Below are positions 29,747-36,162 of a stretch of DNA of 64,000 bases, piece by piece (the first letter of the stretch is position 1; the number at the start of each line of letters is the position of its first letter). Below the pieces are notes generated by a model. That model did no database searches, was not told where the DNA came from, and worked only from the letters and a program-made list of their open reading frames with translations. The DNA is from Nitrospirillum iridis (GTDB lineage: Bacteria; Pseudomonadota; Alphaproteobacteria; Azospirillales; Azospirillaceae). A program made the translations under genes and the position numbers. The stretch covers positions 62,001-126,000 of the forward strand of contig NZ_JACIIZ010000010.1 of the NCBI RefSeq assembly GCF_014205765.1, given 5' to 3'.

Positions 29747-30970
29747 ATGCTCGACGGCCACACACACGTTGATGCCCTACACGCCATCGCCGCCAGCCTG
29801 TCCGGCACCAACCTGGAACGGGCCAGCGACCACAACCAGCGCGTGACCCTGCAGGCCATCCGCGTCAGCGGACAGACCACCCGGGCCGAGCTGGTGGAGC
29901 TGACGGGGCTGACCCTGCCCGCCATCGCCAACATCACCAAGCGCCTGCTGTCCGAGGGACTGATCCTCGAGGCCGGGCGCCAACACGGTGGCCGGGGCCA
30001 GCCGGCCATCCTGTTGGAGATGAACCCCGACGGCTGCTTCTCCATCGGGATCAACATAGACCGCGACCATATCACCCTGGTGGTGATGGACCTGCTGGGC
30101 ACCGTGCGGGCGCGGGCCTCGCGCGAGATCGAGTTCGCCCCGCCGATGGCGGTGGCCGACTTCTTCCGAACGGAGATCACGGCCATCCTGGGGCGCACGC
30201 GCCTGCCGCTATCGCGCTTCATCGGCGTCGGCGTCGCCCTGCCGGATGATATCGGCCGGATCAATCTGGCGCGCTGGCCAGAAGCCTCTGGCGCCTGGCG
30301 CGACGTGGATGTGGCCGGCCTGTTCGCCGACATCCTGCCCCTGCCGGTGTTCGTGGAAAACGACGCCACCGCCGCCGCACTGGGTGAATTGCAATTCGGC
30401 CACGGCCTGCGGCACCGCAGCTTCTTCTACATCCTGATCAGCGGCGGCCTGGGCGGCGGCATCGTCGTCGACGGCACCCAGTTCCGCGGCGCCCGGGGCC
30501 GCAGTGGGGAGATCGGCTTCCTGCCCGTGCGATCCGACCGCACCACCGCCCGGACCCTGCAGGAGGCCGTGTCCCTCTCCGCCCTGTATGACCGCCTGGC
30601 CGCCGCCGGTTGCGCCGTGGCGCAGCCTGAACAGCTGTGCCAACTGAGCGGCACGCCGGGCGTAGCCGTGGTGGACGAATGGATCGAGCTGGCGGCGGAC
30701 CTGATGACCGATCCGCTGGTGGCCACCAATTGCCTGATCAATCCCGATGCCATCTTCCTGGGCGGTCGTCTGCCCGCCCCCCTGGTGGACCGGCTGGCCG
30801 CCGCCCTGAACCAGCGCCTGGGTGGTCATCAGGACACCGTGCCCCAGGTGGCGCCTGTCCTGCGCGCCGCCATGGCCGCGGATGCCCCCGCCATCGGCGC
30901 CGGCATGCTGCCCTTCACCGACCGCCTGCTGCCCAGCCACGCCGCCCTGATGAAAACGGCGGATAACTGA
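29747..30970 (+). CDS. ROK-family transcriptional regulator
   Basis: The 407-residue protein has an N-terminal winged helix-turn-helix (about 20-85; TTRAELVELTGLTLPAIANI) and a ROK sugar-kinase-like domain. The sugar-site VENDATAAALGE with its aspartate is kept. The usual zinc motif C-x-C-G-x2-G-C and the histidine of GEIGH are absent here; the equivalent segment reads GEIGFLPV. It is therefore likely a sugar-responsive repressor without the structural zinc. The ATG at 29747 is chosen because the HTH domain begins soon after; upstream in-frame ATG codons give an unstructured leader. It precedes a carboxylesterase and an MFS sugar porter on the opposite strand, which are plausible targets. Confidence 0.87.
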   Translation: MLDGHTHVDALHAIAASLSGTNLERASDHNQRVTLQAIRVSGQTTRAELVELTGLTLPAIANITKRLLSEGLILEAGRQHGGRGQPAILLEMNPDGCFSIGINIDRDHITLVVMDLLGTVRARASREIEFAPPMAVADFFRTEITAILGRTRLPLSRFIGVGVALPDDIGRINLARWPEASGAWRDVDVAGLFADILPLPVFVENDATAAALGELQFGHGLRHRSFFYILISGGLGGGIVVDGTQFRGARGRSGEIGFLPVRSDRTTARTLQEAVSLSALYDRLAAAGCAVAQPEQLCQLSGTPGVAVVDEWIELAADLMTDPLVATNCLINPDAIFLGGRLPAPLVDRLAAALNQRLGGHQDTVPQVAPVLRAAMAADAPAIGAGMLPFTDRLLPSHAALMKTADN

Positions 30971-31065
30971 CGGGGGCCGCCCCCCAGGACAAACCGTCCC
31001 TCTTGATTAATTAAAACAAATTCCTTTACTTGGCCGTCAGAACAACAAGCGGGAGGGCGGCCCCC

Positions 31066-32619
31066 ATGGTCCGGCGGGTGTTTCGCACACGATCCATGCA
31101 TCGCCTGGCATTGAGCTGGGTGGTGGCGCTCGCCCTGCTGTTGGGCGGCCCTTCGGCGGCGCGCGCGGCAGGGCCGGTGGTCCACACCACCACCGGCGCC
31201 GTGCAAGGCCAGGACACGGGCCAGGGTGGCGCCCTGTTCCAGGGCATCCCCTTCGCCCAGCCACCCGTCGGCCCGCTGCGCTGGCGGCCGCCCCAGCCCA
31301 TCACCTGGCCCGGAATCCGCGAGGCCACCCATCCCTCGCCCCCCTGCCTGCAACGCGGCTATGGCTGGAACGACGCCCTGGCCGCCCGCAGCCAGGAGGA
31401 CTGCTTGTACCTGGACATCCGCACCTCCGCGATGCTGCCCCGCGCCGGCCTGCCCGTCATGGTCTGGATCCATGGTGGCGCCAACCGGGCGGGGGCGGCC
31501 GACGGCACCGTCCTGTCCAGCCTGGCGAACCCCCATGGCACCAACGGGGGCGTGGTGCTGGTGGCCATCCAGTATCGGCTGGGCACCTTCGGCTTCCTGT
31601 CGCTGCCGGAGCTGACGGATGAGTCGCCCCACCACGCCTCCGGCAATTATGGCCTGATGGACCAGATGGCGGCACTGGCCTGGGTGCGCGCCAACATCGG
31701 CCGGTTCGGCGGCGATCCGAACAACATCACCATTTTCGGGGAGTCCGCCGGTGGCCAGGATGTGGGACAGCTGATGCTGGCGCCACAGGCGCGCGGGCTG
31801 TTCGCGAAGGCCATCGGGCAAAGCGGCACCGCCGGCTTTGGCGTCATCCCCCGCACCCTGGCGGAGAATGAGGCGCTGGGCCGGCAGTTGCTGGACAAGG
31901 CGGGGGTGCCGGACCTGGCGCACCTGCGAGTCCTGTCCGGGTCGGCCATCCTGGCGGCCACGGATGGGCTGAAGCCCGCCACCATCGCCGATGACAGCTT
32001 CATCTGGCTGCAGGCGGTCATCGACGGCTGGATCCTGCCCCAGGCGCCGGAAGCGCTGTTGGCGCAAGCGGCACCCGTCCCCCTGATGATCGGCAGCAAC
32101 GCGCGTGAGTTGACCCTGTACGGCGGCGCGGACGCGGTGGTCCCCACCATCCGCCAGGCCTTCGGCGCCCATGCGGCGGAGGCGCTGGCCTTCTACGGCA
32201 TCAAGGACGGCATCCTGCCCGCGCCCGATCCGCGCCTGGGCGATGTGGCGACACAGTTGGCCGCGGATCTCACCTTCCGCTGCCCATCGCTGCACGTGGC
32301 GGCGGCGCATGCGGCCACCGGCAACCCCACCTGGGTCTATCACTTTGATCGCAGCCCGGCGCAAGGGGTGGTCAGCCACGGCAGCGACCTGCCCTTCCTG
32401 TTCGATGGCCGGCCGGCGGGGGCGCCGGGCGACGACACCCCGACCCTGCAACGCTACTGGGTCAACTTCGCCCGCACCGGCGACCCCAACGGCGCCGGCC
32501 TGGCCCGCTGGCCCGCGTTTGACGCCGGGGGCGCCTATCTGGCCTTCACGGATGCGGGGCCAGAGGCCAGGACAGGCCTGCGCGGCCCCCTGTGCGCCCT
32601 GCGCCCGCCCATGCCCTGA
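31066..32619 (+). CDS. Secreted type-B carboxylesterase
   Basis: The 517-residue alpha/beta-hydrolase has a signal peptide ending about residue 34 (ALLLGGPSAARA). The family marks are FQGIPFAQPPVGPLRW, EDCLYLDI, the oxyanion HGG (WIHGGA) and the nucleophile elbow FGESAGG. The start at 31066 has GGGAGG nine bases upstream. Type-B carboxylesterases hydrolyse carboxylic esters, and secreted bacterial members often act on plant or aromatic esters. The gene lies just after the ROK regulator. The AT-rich gap before it contains a TTAATTAA element that could hold the promoter or operator. Confidence 0.9.
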   Translation: MVRRVFRTRSMHRLALSWVVALALLLGGPSAARAAGPVVHTTTGAVQGQDTGQGGALFQGIPFAQPPVGPLRWRPPQPITWPGIREATHPSPPCLQRGYGWNDALAARSQEDCLYLDIRTSAMLPRAGLPVMVWIHGGANRAGAADGTVLSSLANPHGTNGGVVLVAIQYRLGTFGFLSLPELTDESPHHASGNYGLMDQMAALAWVRANIGRFGGDPNNITIFGESAGGQDVGQLMLAPQARGLFAKAIGQSGTAGFGVIPRTLAENEALGRQLLDKAGVPDLAHLRVLSGSAILAATDGLKPATIADDSFIWLQAVIDGWILPQAPEALLAQAAPVPLMIGSNARELTLYGGADAVVPTIRQAFGAHAAEALAFYGIKDGILPAPDPRLGDVATQLAADLTFRCPSLHVAAAHAATGNPTWVYHFDRSPAQGVVSHGSDLPFLFDGRPAGAPGDDTPTLQRYWVNFARTGDPNGAGLARWPAFDAGGAYLAFTDAGPEARTGLRGPLCALRPPMP

Positions 32620-32651
32620 GCGTCAGAGGGCAAGGGCGCGGCGGACCGCCG

Positions 32652-33185
32652 TCACGTCTCCAGCCGGCTCGCCATCTCCTCCAGCGACACGCGCTTGGTC
32701 TCGGGGAAGAATAGCAGCACCACGACGAACTGGGCGGCCATCATGGCGGCGAACAGATAGAAGGGCGCGCCCTTGGAATATGTCGCCACCAGGGGAAACA
32801 CCCCGGACAGGAAGGCGTTGGCCAGCCAATGGGTGGCGCTGCCCAGGCTCTGCCCCCGCGCCCGCACCGCCGTGGGGAAAATCTCCGCGATATAGACCCA
32901 GATGACGGCCCCCTGGCTGAAGGCGAATGAGGCGATGAAGCCCAGCAGCGCCCAGATCAGGTAGGCGCCGCCGCCGACGCCCGAAAGGATCAGGGCGGCG
33001 GCGCCCAAGCTGATGGTCATGCCCACCGCGCCGATCATCAGCAGGGTCCGGCGCCCCGCCCGGTCGATGACCGTCATGGCAAGGCCGGTGAACAACAGGT
33101 TGGTCGCCCCCACCGCCACCGATTGCAGGTCGGCCGAGACCTTGCCGAAGCCGGCGGCGGCGAAGATGTCGTTGAGGTAACTGAT
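32652..33185 (-). pseudogene. C-terminal half of a sugar-porter MFS transporter, truncated at the prophage junction
   Basis: The remaining frame encodes about 175 residues of a major-facilitator sugar porter. It shows YLNDIFAAAGF (start of TM7 region), DRAGRRTLL, AVIWVYIAEIFPTAVRARGQ (the sugar-porter PESPR-type motif) and a final PETKRVSLEEM. Intact family members have about 450 residues, so the first six helices are missing. The homology stops at about 33180-33185, where prophage sequence begins. A run-in frame on the phage side extends it artificially to 33251. The missing part is expected at the right prophage end, outside the window. The gene faces the carboxylesterase gene tail to tail. 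Confidence 0.8.
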
Positions 33186-33190
33186 AGCGT
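33166..33190. other. Inferred left prophage attachment junction (attL)
   Basis: Coding homology of the MFS gene ends here and phage-type sequence starts. The shared core should be a short stretch within this interval, since the phage restores an open frame across it. The right copy is beyond the window, so the core cannot be defined. Attachment inside a coding gene rather than a tRNA fits the absence of any tRNA here. Confidence 0.45.
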
Positions 33191-33242
33191 GATTACTCCG
33201 TATTTTTTCACGCTGTTTCAACAAGTTACAGGAGATATATAG

Positions 33243-33258
33243 GTTCCCCACAAGGAAC
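33243..33258. promoter_or_regulatory. Repressor-type operator, copy 1
   Basis: GTTCCCCACAAGGAAC is a 16-bp inverted repeat of the recurrent form GTTCnCC-nn-GGnGAAC. It lies about 60 bases inside the left junction. No promoter with the geometry seen at the other sites was found here. Confidence 0.5.
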
Positions 33259-33284
33259 TATGTCGTATTCCTACCGCGACTCTC

Positions 33285-33479
33285 TCAGTCGCCATACTGG
33301 ACGAGCGCCGCTATGGCGCGGCTCCGGCGGGCGGTGCCTGCCGTGCTGGCAGGGACGTATTCTGAACACCCGCTGTTTGTCCGCATCGGCGCGGGCGCAC
33401 TCCCGGCGATACCTGCTTGCCACAGACATGCGGACTTCAGGGGACAACGGTCGTCAGTACAGGTGAAATGTGAGGACAT
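33285..33479 (-). CDS. Small cysteine-rich prophage protein, unrecognised
   Basis: The 64-residue frame starts at 33479 with AGGGA about nine bases upstream. It has four cysteines (CTDDRC, SACLW, SGCSEY) that could bind a metal or form a small zinc-type fold. An operator-like palindrome (33487-33502) overlaps its ribosome-binding region. It is the last gene of the leftward arm before the junction. No family is recognised, and it may be a chance frame. Confidence 0.42.
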   Translation of the reverse strand: MSSHFTCTDDRCPLKSACLWQAGIAGSAPAPMRTNSGCSEYVPASTAGTARRSRAIAALVQYGD

Positions 33480-33486
33480 ACGAAGG

Positions 33487-33502
33487 GTTCCCTAAGGAGA
33501 AC
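33487..33502. promoter_or_regulatory. Repressor-type operator, copy 2
   Basis: GTTCCCTAAGGAGAAC is a 16-bp inverted repeat of the recurrent prophage form. It sits 8 bases upstream of the small cysteine-rich gene (read leftward), so its right arm overlaps the ribosome-binding region. Confidence 0.5.
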
Positions 33503-33608
33503 CATTCCGGGCAGCACAAGGCCTAGGGCGGCGGCCCCGGAATGGATCAGGTTGTTTCTGACGGTTCACCACGATCCCCGGCCGTAACCAGGGATCGGAC
33601 GTGAGCGG

Positions 33609-33890
33609 TCAGGACTTCTTAAGCGCCCCTGTCAGGCCATCAAGAACACCGGGTGTTCCGCCTCGCGTGAACAAGGGGGGTTTCGCAGGGGCGCGCTGGG
33701 ATATCGTTTCGGGGTGCAGGTTCAGCCAATAGCACGCCCATTCAATCGGCTTGTCCGCTCCCCGCTTTTCCCATTCCTGGATGGTGCTTAAGGCCACCCC
33801 GAATACCCGGGCCGTAGCGCGGTAGGACAGTCCTTTAGCTTCCCGCCAGGCCTTAAAGTCGAACGGCGCGTCGTCTTCTTGCATGACCAT
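33609..33890 (-). CDS. Helix-turn-helix DNA-binding protein
   Basis: The 93-residue protein has an N-terminal helix-turn-helix (about 10-50; KAWREAKGLSYRATARVFGV then STIQEWEKRG) of the XRE/plasmid-regulator type. A tail rich in proline and basic residues follows. It is a small phage regulator; its own operator is unknown. Two near-identical palindromes at 34091 and 34115, upstream of the adjacent 26-residue gene, are candidates. The start could also be the ATG six bases inside; the first is kept because GAGG lies five bases before it. Confidence 0.65.
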   Translation of the reverse strand: MVMQEDDAPFDFKAWREAKGLSYRATARVFGVALSTIQEWEKRGADKPIEWACYWLNLHPETISQRAPAKPPLFTRGGTPGVLDGLTGALKKS

Positions 33891-33915
33891 ACCGCCCTCT
33901 ATATGATTGGGACAC

Positions 33916-33943
33916 CCGGGGAGAGTTGCAGCCCTCCCCGGGG
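33916..33943 (-). terminator. Hairpin after the 26-residue gene
   Basis: CCCGGGGA (33916-33923) pairs with TCCCCGGG (33936-33943), a perfect 8-bp GC stem just past the stop of the tiny gene at 33948 (read leftward). It lacks a clear T-run, so attenuation or mRNA stabilisation is as likely as termination. Confidence 0.45.
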
Positions 33944-33947
33944 TCCG

Positions 33948-34028
33948 TCAGTTACCGTACTTGATCTTGATGGAAATCTCGATCAGGACACGGAACTTTC
34001 GGAGGACTTTACGGATGGTCTTGTACAT
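33948..34028 (-). CDS. Tiny basic prophage peptide of 26 residues
   Basis: The frame opens MYKTIRKVLRKFRV and continues through a hydrophobic-basic stretch to a stop after 26 residues. A strong GGAGGAG lies eight bases before the ATG, which is better than that of most neighbours. The peptide has about nine Lys/Arg residues and alternating Ile/Leu/Val, so it could form an amphipathic helix. It has two palindromes upstream (34091-34129) and a GC hairpin downstream, so it may be an independent transcript. No family is recognised. Confidence 0.55.
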   Translation of the reverse strand: MYKTIRKVLRKFRVLIEISIKIKYGN

Positions 34029-34090
34029 CCTTTTTTCTCCTCCGTGTGGCAGGTGACGGCCCTTCCGTCCCTGTCCACGCGGGGAGTATG

Positions 34091-34129
34091 TACCGAAAGT
34101 CGGCACACAGGCAATACCGAAAATCGGTA
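34091..34129. promoter_or_regulatory. Pair of TACCGA-type palindromic operators
   Basis: TACCGAAAATCGGTA (34115-34129) is a perfect 6+3+6 palindrome. TACCGAAAGTCGGCA (34091-34105) is a near copy starting 24 bases earlier. They lie 60-100 bases upstream of the leftward 26-residue gene. The motif is unrelated to the GTTCnCC operators, so it implies a second regulator, perhaps the small HTH protein encoded at 33609. Confidence 0.5.
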
Positions 34130-34138
34130 CGCGCCCTT

Positions 34139-34624
34139 TTATTCACACCCCGGGTCCGGCACCGGTACAGGCCGCTCCCCCGCCGCTACCCGCACCGCGT
34201 TTTCGAGGTTATACGCTTCGGCTTCCAAGAGGTTCCTGCACGGCCCCACAAGCACCCCGCCGTGGTACCGAGCTTGGTAGTGGTGGGCAATCTCATGGGC
34301 CAACACAGCGCGGCTTTGGGTGCCCGGGGTAAACGTCCAGGCGTTTAGATAGATCGTATGATCAGCCCAGACATAGACGCCATTGATCGTCTGATCAGGG
34401 CGGGGCCGCTCCCCCGCTGCGCGCATCGCCCCGTACATGCGTTGATCGTCAATGACAACGCGGATGTCGTCCAGCTGGGGGACGCCCAGGCGCCCCGCGA
34501 TCCATTGGGAAATGCCGGGGGTCACCCGGGCGGCATAGGCGTACTGTTCAGGGGTTCCATCGGTTGCGCACGCGGACAGGGCTAGGGCGGCGGCAAGGGC
34601 CGCGCCACGGGACTTGCTCAGCAT
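34139..34624 (-). CDS. Lipoprotein with a HEIAHHYQ metallopeptidase-like motif (DUF6647-like)
   Basis: The 161-residue protein has a lipoprotein signal peptide whose lipobox reads LSAC (about residue 21-24). A compact domain follows with HEIAHHYQ, an HExxH-type zinc motif. The cysteine and glutamate further on (GPCRNLLEAEAYNLENAV) could supply a third ligand. This fits small phage or bacterial putative periplasmic peptidases without a proven substrate. It lies in the repressor-controlled leftward operon, 17 bases after a one-span membrane protein gene. A lysogen-expressed cell-envelope function or a lysis helper are both possible. Confidence 0.62.
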   Translation of the reverse strand: MLSKSRGAALAAALALSACATDGTPEQYAYAARVTPGISQWIAGRLGVPQLDDIRVVIDDQRMYGAMRAAGERPRPDQTINGVYVWADHTIYLNAWTFTPGTQSRAVLAHEIAHHYQARYHGGVLVGPCRNLLEAEAYNLENAVRVAAGERPVPVPDPGCE

Positions 34625-34641
34625 GTGATTGGCTTTCGGTT

Positions 34642-34791
34642 TCAGGCCGCGAAGATGTCCAGTGGGCCTGCGGTGGACACCGCGCCGTTGCTGTCCCAAC
34701 GGACGACGATGCGCGCGCCGTAGGCGAACAGGACGATGCCGGTGAGGGTGGCGTACAGGGTGGACTTGATGGCTTGACCGGGGTGGAACAC
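34642..34791 (-). CDS. Small single-span membrane protein
   Basis: A 49-residue frame starts at a GTG with GAGGGGG six bases upstream. Residues about 10-26 (TLYATLTGIVLFAYGARIVV) form one transmembrane helix. The remainder is short and polar, ending in DIFAA. It lies 10 bases downstream of the 71-residue gene and 17 bases before the lipoprotein gene. A holin-like or envelope-associated function is conceivable, but there is no family match. Confidence 0.5.
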   Translation of the reverse strand: MFHPGQAIKSTLYATLTGIVLFAYGARIVVRWDSNGAVSTAGPLDIFAA

Positions 34792-34801
34792 GGCGGCCCC
34801 C

Positions 34802-35017
34802 TCAGAATGCGCCTAAGGGCGTCTTGATGATGGCTGAAGCCCCCGCCGTGCCCCACGCCATGAACCAGGCACGGGGGTCTTTCTCATCCGCGTGGGCGCG
34901 CACGGCTTCCACCCGGTCCAACGCGGTGGCGTGGTCAGGGTACGGCCCGGCAACGAAGTGCTTGCGGGAACCGTTCACGGCGGTGACGTAAAAGTGATTG
35001 ATGGTCGGGGCGGTCAT
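34802..35017 (-). CDS. Small prophage protein, unrecognised (71 residues)
   Basis: The frame starts at an ATG with GGGGAG eight bases upstream and overlaps the preceding gene by four bases (ATGA). It has no signal peptide or membrane span. A motif KHFVAGPYPDHATALDRVEA suggests a compact alpha/beta fold. It is part of a coupled chain of small leftward genes. Function unknown. Confidence 0.6.
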   Translation of the reverse strand: MTAPTINHFYVTAVNGSRKHFVAGPYPDHATALDRVEAVRAHADEKDPRAWFMAWGTAGASAIIKTPLGAF

Positions 35018-35211
35018 AGCTCGGTCTCCCCTTCGTGGATAAGGGTCAGCACATCGCCGTCTTTGGTCAGCATCTCCGCTGACACCGCAGCGCACAGCGC
35101 GTTCGCGGCGCGCATCTCGCTGAGACGGAATTCCCGTACAAGGGTTTCGTGGGCGGCCCATCGTGACGTGAAGGACCGTGGGGGTTGCCCGGGGATAGTC
35201 AGAGTGATCAT
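35014..35211 (-). CDS. Small prophage protein, unrecognised (65 residues)
   Basis: Two ATGs lie in frame after GGAGG. The second (35211) is at the ideal distance of seven bases, while the first would be one base away, so the start is set at 35211. The protein begins MITLTIPGQ and contains a helical region, SEMRAANALCAAVSAEM. It overlaps the next gene by four bases. Function unknown. Confidence 0.6.
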   Translation of the reverse strand: MITLTIPGQPPRSFTSRWAAHETLVREFRLSEMRAANALCAAVSAEMLTKDGDVLTLIHEGETEL

Positions 35212-35213
35212 GG

Positions 35214-35417
35214 TCATTCCTCCGTCTTCCGCAGGCGCTTGGGGGTCTTGTCGACCACCTCCCCGTTGAACCGCTGGGCCATCTGCTGGGCTGTCCCCAT
35301 GGCGTCCGCGTAGTCCGCCGCCGGGCAGGATGTGGGGCGTCCGCGATAGCGGTAGTGAACCTGGAATTCGTGCCATTCGGCGTCGAAGCGGACCGTGAAG
35401 GTTGGGCGAGTGGTCAT
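35214..35417 (-). CDS. Small prophage protein, unrecognised (67 residues)
   Basis: The frame starts MTTRPTFTVRFDAEWHEFQV and is translationally coupled to the gene before it by a four-base ATGA overlap. It ends in a basic KRLRKTEE tail. The pattern of a short beta strand followed by a basic helix is common in phage early proteins. Function unknown. Confidence 0.6.
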   Translation of the reverse strand: MTTRPTFTVRFDAEWHEFQVHYRYRGRPTSCPAADYADAMGTAQQMAQRFNGEVVDKTPKRLRKTEE

Positions 35418-35680
35418 GGCCGGTACCCCGGCTTGGTCAGGATTTCCTCGCAGTTCCGGGCGACACCACGAATAGCCTGTGCTGCGTTGTCCAATAGATC
35501 TAAGGCGCTCTCTAGCATCTGCCCGCTTCGGAGAGCGTCCCGAAGGCGCCACTCTTCTTCCTCAACCTGCGCCTGCCAGTCCTTGCAGCGCGCGAGTAGG
35601 GCCGCCGCGTCGCCGCGCCGATAGCGCACGTCTAGTAGGGCCGTGCGAAGTTCTAGGGCCTTGGTCGCATGGGTCGCCAT
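35414..35680 (-). CDS. Small helical prophage protein, unrecognised (88 residues)
   Basis: The frame starts MATHATKALELRTALLDVRY and is strongly helical with acidic stretches (VEEEEWRLRDAL). It may form a coiled coil. It starts three bases past the stop of the 108-residue gene and overlaps the next by four bases. Function unknown. Confidence 0.6.
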   Translation of the reverse strand: MATHATKALELRTALLDVRYRRGDAAALLARCKDWQAQVEEEEWRLRDALRSGQMLESALDLLDNAAQAIRGVARNCEEILTKPGYRP

Positions 35681-35682
35681 GA

Positions 35683-36009
35683 TCAGTACCCCGCCCAGGC
35701 GCGCAGTTCCGTCCAGGTCTGCGGGACCGGCTGGCCATCCCAATTGATGCATTCCAAGCCTTCGTTGGTGACGCGGGCGTACTTCCCCCAATCGTGGTCA
35801 AGCACCCACGCCAGACGCTGCACCCGCACGGCTTCAGGGGCATCGTTCAGGGCCGGGGAAGCCGCGTGGTGCTCAGCGTCCAGGAAGCTGTCAGTGATCC
35901 CGTTGTCTTCCGCGAAGGCCGCGCACGCGGCTTCAGGGGTCTCGGCAAGGGCGTACCCCAGGGTGGGGCCTGTGCGGACATCAAAGACTTCGTAAAAGCG
36001 GCGCGTCAT
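35683..36009 (-). CDS. First gene of the leftward early operon (108 residues), unrecognised
   Basis: The frame begins MTRRFYEVFDVRTGP and is acidic and aromatic-rich (WDGQPVPQTWTELRAWAGY at the end). It is the promoter-proximal gene of at least six coupled small genes. The promoter with overlapping operators lies about 45 bases upstream (36050-36101). No domain recognised. Confidence 0.62.
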   Translation of the reverse strand: MTRRFYEVFDVRTGPTLGYALAETPEAACAAFAEDNGITDSFLDAEHHAASPALNDAPEAVRVQRLAWVLDHDWGKYARVTNEGLECINWDGQPVPQTWTELRAWAGY

Positions 36010-36049
36010 GGGTTGGTTTCCCTCGGTTCGCGTTGCGGCGTTGAGGTAG

Positions 36050-36101
36050 ACCTTAGATAGTTCCCCATGGAGATGCAAGCGGTAAGTTCACCACGGGGAA
36101 C
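36050..36101 (-). promoter_or_regulatory. Leftward early promoter with two repressor-type operators
   Basis: On the minus strand, TTGCAT (36073-36078) and TAAGGT (36050-36055) are separated by 17 bases. Operator GTTCACCACGGGGAAC (36086-36101) lies just upstream of the -35. A second, half-degraded operator (36060-36075) covers the spacer and the -35, starting 26 bases before the first. The same layout recurs at 37372 and, shifted, at 38711. The -10 box is weak. It would drive the operon of small genes that starts at 36009. Confidence 0.6.
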
Positions 36102-36125
36102 TTTTTTACGCCCCCGATGGCCCTC

Positions 36126-36155
36126 AAAAAAAAACCCCGCCGGGTTAGGGCGGGG
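36126..36155 (-). terminator. Rho-independent terminator of the integrase gene
   Basis: On the minus strand CCCCGCC/GGCGGGG forms a 7-bp GC stem followed by nine T residues, eight bases past the integrase stop. It insulates the integrase from the early operon. Confidence 0.9.
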
Positions 36156-36162
36156 CTGTTCG

